Origin: Xiphydria camelus
Lineage: Eukaryota; Arthropoda; Insecta; Hymenoptera; Xiphydriidae
Length of the DNA: 64,000 nucleotides
Assembly: GCA_963678675.1 (NCBI GenBank)
Contig: OY783197.1
Coordinates: 26,967,470 to 27,031,469 of the forward strand
Direction of reading: 5' to 3'
Each line of letters begins with the position of its first letter. Positions within the stretch are counted from its first letter, which is position 1. This document shows positions 61,601 through 64,000 of the stretch, piece by piece. The notes below the pieces were generated by a model. That model ran no database searches. It was not told the DNA's origin and saw nothing but the letters and a program-made list of their open reading frames with translations. Both the position numbers and the translations under genes were made by a program.

Positions 61601-64000
61601 TAAATTGAAGAATATCCAGCAATTAATTCAAGCGGCTATTTCTTCTTAAAGGTCATTTTCTCAAATGGTCCTGAATCTGGCTGTGGAGGAGTAATTAAAT
61701 TGAACAATACTCAAACCTTCACTACGCAGCGTACCGTAGAGTACGAACCGTTCTTGGATTGCCATTGGGTGGTGGAAGCGTTGCGCAATTACGTAATCGA
61801 ATTCACTATGAAAAGCATGGACTTGAAAAATTCGACAAACGCAACCATTCAGAGCAGTGGCGACCGATGCACCGGTGATTATATCGAGGTACGAATGTCA
61901 TCCACGGAGTGATATACATATTATCATTCGTTAGTTATAACACGCCTAACAATTTCTTAACTTCTTGCATATAATGATAAAAAAGATCCGCTATCAATTA
62001 TTACGCACTGTTAAAAAATTTTGTATTTTTAGTACAATATTATATAAAGCTTTTTATCCAATACGTGATTCTAAAAATTAATATACTTCGTTATGAAAAT
62101 TATAAGGAATTAGAATCTTTATAACAATTATAATTTCGTAAGAAAATACATTAACTTTCATAATTATGGAATATATTAATTTCCATAATCACGCATTGGA
62201 AAAAAGCTTTATTTAAAAGTATATTAAAAATACAAATTTGCTTATAGCGCGGATGAAGAAACAAATACTTCATCAAATCGACACATATTTTTTCTGCTCC
62301 TACTTTCAAAGATTCGCGACGGAGCGGGACCATTATCGCAACTCCTGGGTCGTTATTGCGGAAGCGTCGTACCCCCACGGATCGTGTCCACGCTAAATTT
62401 CCTGTGGATTCGACTGGTCACCGACGGTACCGAAAACGGACGTGGCGTCGTGGCCACTATGGAACCGACTCCGTGTGAGCACAAGATAAGAAAAAATACA
62501 CCGACGTTATATTTCGGGTGGCATCGAATTATCGATCGCATAATTTCCTCGCAGCTCTTTGCGGAGAGACTAATCTCGTGGTAGACAACACGACGAAAGT
62601 GCTGACGTCACCCGGATTTCCGTCGAGAAGTCTATCGAGCATCAAGTGCCACTGGAAGCTGAGACAAGATGAAGAGCTTCGCAGGCAAACCTTTAACGTC
62701 CACTTTGTCGAACTTGAGTTGGAGGATTCCGACAGCTGCAAGGAGGAGTCTCTGCAGATCTCCAATTCGCTAGTAAGTGCAACGAATAATTACAGCTTGA
62801 ATAATCGTCGTAGAAGTCACTCGGAACCGAAGCGATTCAAAGGAAGCCTCGTTTTTTACTCGACAGAACCAGGAGTTCATCAGCGAGGGTCTCGGTGAAA
62901 ACTTCGTCTTCGGCGGGTCAAGAAAACATACGTCTGTGTTAACGTTGGTAGGTACAGGGAACAAATGAATTACGAAGGTTAGCGATTGAAATGTTGAACG
63001 ATTTCGAAATTTCGAGATAATAATGTCGTATCGACGCAGCAATAATGGTATTACCGAAATAGTAAGGTTTACTGCCTGGCAATACGATGTAAAAGAAACT
63101 GGGGTAAGTTGACAGAGGAAGTTGGCCTCCCGTTCCCATTACTTTTTACGACAACGAGGGGCCAACTTCCTCCGTTAACTTACCCCAATTTCTTCTACAT
63201 CGTATTGATAGGCAATAAACCTTACTCTCTCGGTCATACTATCATCTCCTACTGTCATCAGCATCGATTATTTTCGTGATCAAATCAGTACTGGTGCATT
63301 GTTTCTAATCCAATAAAATGTTCCTTATTAATTCACGTATTGCTTTCGCAGGCGTATTACGAGCCGTCTTCAGTGGTAAAATATTGCGGCAACGCGATAC
63401 CCCCGGATTATTTCAGGTACGTAATACCGCAGTACCCAGCCAGACATAGTATGATGTAAATTTTGTAACAACTTTACGAAAACCTAGATCACAGCCTGCA
63501 GCAACTATATGTTTTATGAGTCCTCTTTTGACCCTGTTATTTATGTAATTATGCATGATGAAATTATGTTTCGGAAATAACAAGCAAATCTAACACAATA
63601 CGGCGATTTGGGAAGTTTAATTTTGCTTCAATTTGTTTACAACGTCAAATTTAGATCGTGCCATGATCTAAATTTCATCTAACATTTAGAATTTACACTC
63701 ATGATACACGACTTCTTTTAATTTGTCGTGAAAATTAAGGAAATTTAAAGCAGTTGTAATTCTGACGCATACCGCGAATTAGGAATGTCTGACTAGGTAC
63801 TCGTACGTCACGCGTGACATCTAATTCGTTTCTGGTCGAAGACTAATCACGAGCGTGTCTCGTTTCTTTCATCCGCAGTTTCAGCCAGGAGCTAAATATT
63901 ATCTTCACGTCGACGTCCAATGCTCGCACGCACGGCAAGGGTTTCAAGTTGGAATACAGTTTGAGCTCTTGCAATCGTAATTTTACGAGGGAGCAAGGCC
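36413..64000 (+). CDS. CUBN: Cubilin, 3'-incomplete (46 exons in window)
   Basis: Large peripheral endocytic receptor that, with amnionless, takes up proteins in absorptive epithelia and insect nephrocytes. ATG 36413 opens a signal peptide. Exons by start-end: 36413-36477, 36854-36983, 37181-37366, 37577-37624, 37726-37866, 37987-38090, 38187-38334, 39075-39317, 39646-39964, 40069-40394, 40847-41191, 41441-41603, 42015-42205, 42303-42852, 42938-43166, 43277-43594, 43662-43822, 44145-44480, 45053-45939, 46080-46353, 46448-46696, 47003-47520, 48316-48508, 48627-49001, 49396-49601, 49742-49908, 50013-50201, 50597-51075, 54379-54525, 55576-55651, 55856-55961, 56651-56813, 56907-57149, 57235-57320, 58064-58305, 58407-58607, 59381-59516, 59573-59909, 60460-60657, 60728-60884, 61015-61192, 61652-61888, 62312-62474, 62555-62772, 63352-63416, 63879-64000. 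All phases close, giving about 3,540 residues. Eight EGF modules precede 25 complete CUB modules and the start of a 26th; vertebrate cubilin has 27 CUBs and about 3,620 residues. Confidence 0.95.
37726..40200 (+). CDS. CUBN: Cubilin EGF block (8 EGF-like modules)
   Basis: Exons 5-10. Six-cysteine EGF modules start at [81 protein letters not shown] and [12 protein letters not shown]. Modules 2, 4 and 5 carry the D-(I/V)-N-E-C calcium-binding signature. The first EGF is preceded by a leucine heptad ([12 protein letters not shown]) that continues the coiled coil. The long intron between exons 7 and 8 hosts a TTAA-flanked element. Confidence 0.93.
38369..39017. mobile_element. TTAA-flanked non-autonomous element (piggyBac-like), with a nested foldback
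   Basis: TTAA at 38365-38368 and 39018-39021 flanks inverted ends CACGTTAATCGC and GCGATTAAGGTG. TTAA duplication is characteristic of the piggyBac superfamily. Inside, about 38440-38720 is a foldback (arms CCAGAATGGTGTAAGTCAC and GTGACTTACACCATTCTGG) that looks like a nested insertion. No transposase is present. It lies between cubilin exons 7 and 8. Confidence 0.6.
40211..44480 (+). CDS. CUBN: Cubilin CUB modules 1-7
   Basis: CUB starts are marked by CGGIIRN (40212), CGGQIEN (about 41014), CGGLYTS (42024), CGGKLTD (about 42460), CGGIHKE (42940), CGGHYVF (about 43411) and CGGTLMT (44147). Each has the four conserved cysteines and the acidic calcium site pattern (E...D...YDYLEI, DG). In vertebrate cubilin CUB5-8 binds intrinsic factor-B12; insects do not use intrinsic factor, so the ligand is open. 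The donor of exon 13 (gag|gttctc) is weak. Confidence 0.92.
40431..40636. mobile_element. Foldback element, GAGAGAAATAATTGCTAGTG family, copy 2
   Basis: It shares CTGAGAGAAATAATTGCTGG, TGTTTTCTTCGATCAAAAGC, ATGATATAATTCCAGGATCA and the closing CTAGCAATTATTTCTCTCA with the copy at 21519-21810, with an internal deletion. It lies in a cubilin intron between the halves of CUB1. Confidence 0.75.
41735..41945 (+). repeat. Dispersed repeat, cubilin intron copy A
   Basis: It shares AGCTTTCTTATACTAGAAA, TTTTGTTTAAACGTTTTCTC and AAGACAATCA with copy B at 44506-44727 in the same order and spacing. It is non-coding and lies between exons 41603 and 42015. Confidence 0.6.
44506..44727 (+). repeat. Dispersed repeat, cubilin intron copy B
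   Basis: It shares AGCTTTCTTATAGTAGAAAC, TTTTGTTTAAACTATTTCTC, CAAGACAATCAT and AGGGCGTTTATTCCA with copy A (41735-41945). It is directly followed by the TTAA-flanked MITE at 44734. Confidence 0.6.
44734..44996. mobile_element. TTAA-flanked MITE, 263 bp (piggyBac-like)
   Basis: TTAA at 44730-44733 and 44997-45000. The inverted ends are CCCTTAACTAGTGAGGTGCG and CGCACCTCACCAGTTAAGGG, and the inversion extends inward through GTCTCACAGCCGG and ATAAAGATGTGATTT. The CCC terminus next to TTAA matches piggyBac-type elements. It lies in the cubilin intron before exon 45053. Confidence 0.75.
45053..47342 (+). CDS. CUBN: Cubilin CUB modules 8-12
   Basis: Exon 45053-45939 is unusually large (887 bases) and spans CUB8, CUB9 and most of the first half of CUB10 without an intron. 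CUB8 begins [10 protein letters not shown] instead of CGG, with all four cysteines kept. CUB9 begins [13 protein letters not shown]10 [13 protein letters not shown]11 [11 protein letters not shown] and CUB12 [10 protein letters not shown]. The acceptor at 45051 sits 52 bases after a TTAA-flanked repeat that ends at 44996. Confidence 0.9.
47343..49001 (+). CDS. CUBN: Cubilin CUB modules 13 and 14, lacking the first disulfide
   Basis: CUB13 begins [15 protein letters not shown], with His where Cys1 should be; Cys2 is also gone (GLFSWRIT). CUB14 begins [14 protein letters not shown] with no Cys1, and Cys2 is Lys (DLKKEWII). The second pair is intact in both (DACYNYVE and NACGL; SQCDMDY and GQFCLSN). 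The loss is paired within each module, as expected if the disulfide rather than the reading frame was lost. The 47521-48315 intron holds a foldback element. Confidence 0.88.
47601..47906. mobile_element. Foldback element in cubilin intron 22
   Basis: CACGGAAGAGAATCGTTTTG with GTTAACAAAAC at the left is answered by GTTTTGTTAAAACTGCAAAA and CATTCTTTTCCATG at the right. It makes up most of the intron that splits CUB13. Confidence 0.6.
49205..49305. repeat. Diverged copy of the 14195-14345 foldback
   Basis: TTGAATCTGCCGAACGCGCC, GACCGAATCTACGCCCAATC and CGCGAACACCCAACAC parallel the PLC epsilon intron copy. It lies in the cubilin intron before exon 49396. Confidence 0.5.
49396..54525 (+). CDS. 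CUBN: Cubilin CUB modules 15-17
   Basis: CUB15 ([10 protein letters not shown]), CUB16 ([10 protein letters not shown]) and CUB17 ([10 protein letters not shown]), each with four cysteines. A basic linker follows CUB16 (GRKLSEES to [10 protein letters not shown]) and is unusually long for this array. CUB17 is split by a 3,303-base intron (51076-54378) that hosts an opposite-strand gene. The donor cacct|gtatgt and acceptor tgtttcag keep phase 1, giving NST then LQKLGDYCG. Confidence 0.9.
51507..51512 (-). terminator. Possible poly(A) signal of the nested gene
   Basis: ATTAAA on the minus strand, about 290 bases after the TGA stop at 51804. AT-rich DNA makes such hexamers common, so this is tentative. 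Confidence 0.25.
51804..53305 (-). CDS. Nested gene: predicted secreted, highly charged low-complexity protein
   Basis: I do not recognise the family. Four minus-strand exons join in phase: 53305-53301 (ATG CG), 53193-53047, 52667-52297 and 52201-51804 (TGA), giving 306 residues. Donors are gtgagc, gtgagc and gtaggc; acceptors are gtcccag, ccacgtag (or tgtag, starting at 52691, which adds 8 codons in frame) and ttttttcag. The protein starts [19 protein letters not shown], a signal peptide or membrane anchor with a likely cleavage after ETSA. After that it is almost entirely Ser, Lys, Glu, Arg and Asp with few hydrophobics, so it is intrinsically disordered, with dibasic sites (RRR, EKRRAP) and a lone CDC motif. 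It lies wholly inside cubilin intron 28 on the opposite strand. Open phase, splice sites and a TATA box argue that it is real. Confidence 0.62.
53490..53496 (-). promoter_or_regulatory. TATA box of the nested gene
   Basis: TATAAAA on the minus strand in the context GATATAAAAGCG, about 185 bases upstream of the ATG at 53305. A start site roughly 30 bases downstream would lie near 53460 and give a 5' leader of about 155 bases. This independently supports the minus-strand gene. Confidence 0.5.
54640..54892. mobile_element. Foldback element in cubilin intron 29
   Basis: TACCGAGAAAATAGTTTATTTG at the left is answered by AATAAACTGTCTTCTCGATG at the right. The AT-rich interior has AATAAATATTTGTTTAAATA-like repeats. 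It resembles 5700-5800. Confidence 0.55.
55576..60657 (+). CDS. CUBN: Cubilin CUB modules 18-22
   Basis: CUB18 ([10 protein letters not shown]) keeps its first disulfide but lacks both cysteines of the second: the stretch [15 protein letters not shown] to [11 protein letters not shown] has none. CUB19 starts [10 protein letters not shown] and continues through [12 protein letters not shown], with a weak donor (aacg|gtactc). CUB20 starts [13 protein letters not shown]21 [10 protein letters not shown] and CUB22 [10 protein letters not shown]. All splice phases are consistent. Confidence 0.87.
56190..56240 (+). repeat. Short tandem repeat, TCTATGGGGTT unit
   Basis: TTCTATGGGGTTTCTATGGG continues for at least three 12-base units and a diverged fourth, in the cubilin intron between 55961 and 56651. 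Confidence 0.7.
57641..57835. mobile_element. Foldback element, CTGTCGCTGGTGAC family, copy 2
   Basis: It carries CTGTCGTTGGTGACTTTTTA, AACAATTAATTCTCATGCCC and the closing GAGTCACCAGCGACAGAG, matching the element at 33993-34209. It lies in the cubilin intron within CUB19. Confidence 0.7.
58785..59030 (+). repeat. Two-copy tandem duplication, about 125-base unit
   Basis: AGTACAGTGGAAGC, ATAAAATTCTT, AAATTTTCCATAT, ACCGATATCGCTG and ACACAACTATG with GGTAGTGAAAGGG recur as a second copy from about 58930. It lies in the cubilin intron between 58607 and 59381. Confidence 0.7.
60148..60198. repeat. 50-base GGCCCCTCGTT hairpin, copy 3
   Basis: AAGTTGGCCCCTTATTCC, loop with ATTACTTTCC, then CAACGAGGGGCCAACTT. 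Its left flank GGGGAGACCGAAG resembles that of copy 4, so the repeat unit is longer than the hairpin. It lies in a cubilin intron. Confidence 0.7.
60205..60392. repeat. Foldback family (GGAAAGAAACTTCAATC), copy 3
   Basis: It starts ATATGAAGCTAAGCTTACTC, as does the copy at 4202. It shares TTTTTTAAAGATTGCACTTT and TATCGATGTAGGCCAAATG with the copy at 34428 and ends GATTGAAGTTTCTG. It lies directly after a short GGGGCCAAC hairpin in the cubilin intron within CUB22. Confidence 0.6.
60728..64000 (+). CDS. CUBN: Cubilin CUB modules 23-26 (last one cut by window end)
   Basis: CUB23 starts [13 protein letters not shown]24 [10 protein letters not shown] and CUB25 [10 protein letters not shown]. The final exon gives [16 protein letters not shown], so CUB26 begins at about 63970 and runs off the window. 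Counting against vertebrate cubilin, one to two CUB modules and the stop should lie within the next few kb. Confidence 0.88.
61360..61442. repeat. 50-base GGCCCCTCGTT hairpin, copy 4 with flank
   Basis: The flank GGAGAGACCGAAGTAAATTG precedes CTGGCCCCTCGTTGCC, a loop with AGAATAATAG, then AAACGAGGGGCCA. It lies in a cubilin intron after exon 61015-61192. Confidence 0.7.
62005..62262. repeat. Foldback repeat shared with 32315-32565, cubilin intron copy
   Basis: TTTGTATTTTTAGTACAATA and AGCTTTTTATCCAATACGTG are answered by CACGCATTGGAAAAAAGCTT and TATTAAAAATACAAA. It occupies most of the 423-base intron between cubilin exons 61652 and 62312. Confidence 0.6.
63070..63230. repeat. GGCCCCTCGTT hairpin, copy 5, inside a larger foldback
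   Basis: The core 63118-63169 is AAGTTGGCCTCCCGTTCCC to CAACGAGGGGCCAACTTCC. It is embedded in longer arms: GCCTGGCAATACGATGTA and GGGGTAAGTTGACAGAGG on the left answer CCGTTAACTTACCCC and TACATCGTATTGATAGGC on the right. The full foldback is about 160 bases and is probably the most complete copy of the family. Confidence 0.75.

Overview
The window looks like nuclear DNA from an insect, most likely a hymenopteran such as an ant. Genes are split by GT-AG introns. GC-rich, CpG-rich exons sit in AT-rich introns. All four recognisable proteins are animal proteins, and many small foldback (MITE-like) repeats are scattered through introns. The order assignment is an inference from gene content and base composition; no species marker is visible.

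Layout. (1) 1958-21032, + strand: the 3' two thirds of a phospholipase C epsilon gene (PLCE1 type). It starts inside the RasGEF/CDC25 domain and runs through PH-like, EF-hand, PLC X, acidic linker, PLC Y, C2 and two Ras-association domains. A possible second promoter and first exon lies at 3118-3177. (2) 21033-28603: about 7.5 kb without a recognisable gene, holding a foldback element and a short tandem array. (3) 28604-30651, + strand: an N-acetylneuraminate lyase (NPL)/dihydrodipicolinate synthase family gene. (4) 30892-35486, - strand: a complete divergent alpha-tubulin, tail-to-tail with NPL, with threonine in place of Lys40 and one GC-AG intron. (5) 36413 to the window end, + strand: a cubilin gene, head-to-head with the tubulin. 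It has a signal peptide, 8 EGF modules and 25 complete CUB modules, with a 26th just beginning; about 3,540 residues lie in the window. (6) 51804-53305, - strand: a four-exon gene nested in a cubilin intron. It is predicted to encode a 306-residue protein with a signal peptide followed by a highly charged Ser/Lys/Glu/Arg-rich chain, and it has its own TATA-like promoter.

Function. PLC epsilon couples Ras/Rap/Rho-type GTPase signals to PIP2 hydrolysis. Cubilin is an endocytic receptor of absorptive cells, including insect nephrocytes. NPL belongs to sialic-acid catabolism. The tubulin is a structural cytoskeletal gene, perhaps tissue-restricted. Nothing suggests that these genes act in one pathway; they are neighbours on a chromosome.

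Exon boundaries were placed by hand from splice signals, reading phase and domain continuity. All phases close without a frameshift in every gene. Repeats: a 518-bp mariner-type foldback, two TTAA-flanked elements, a roughly 321-bp tandem array, five copies of a 50-base hairpin, and several two- or three-copy foldback families.
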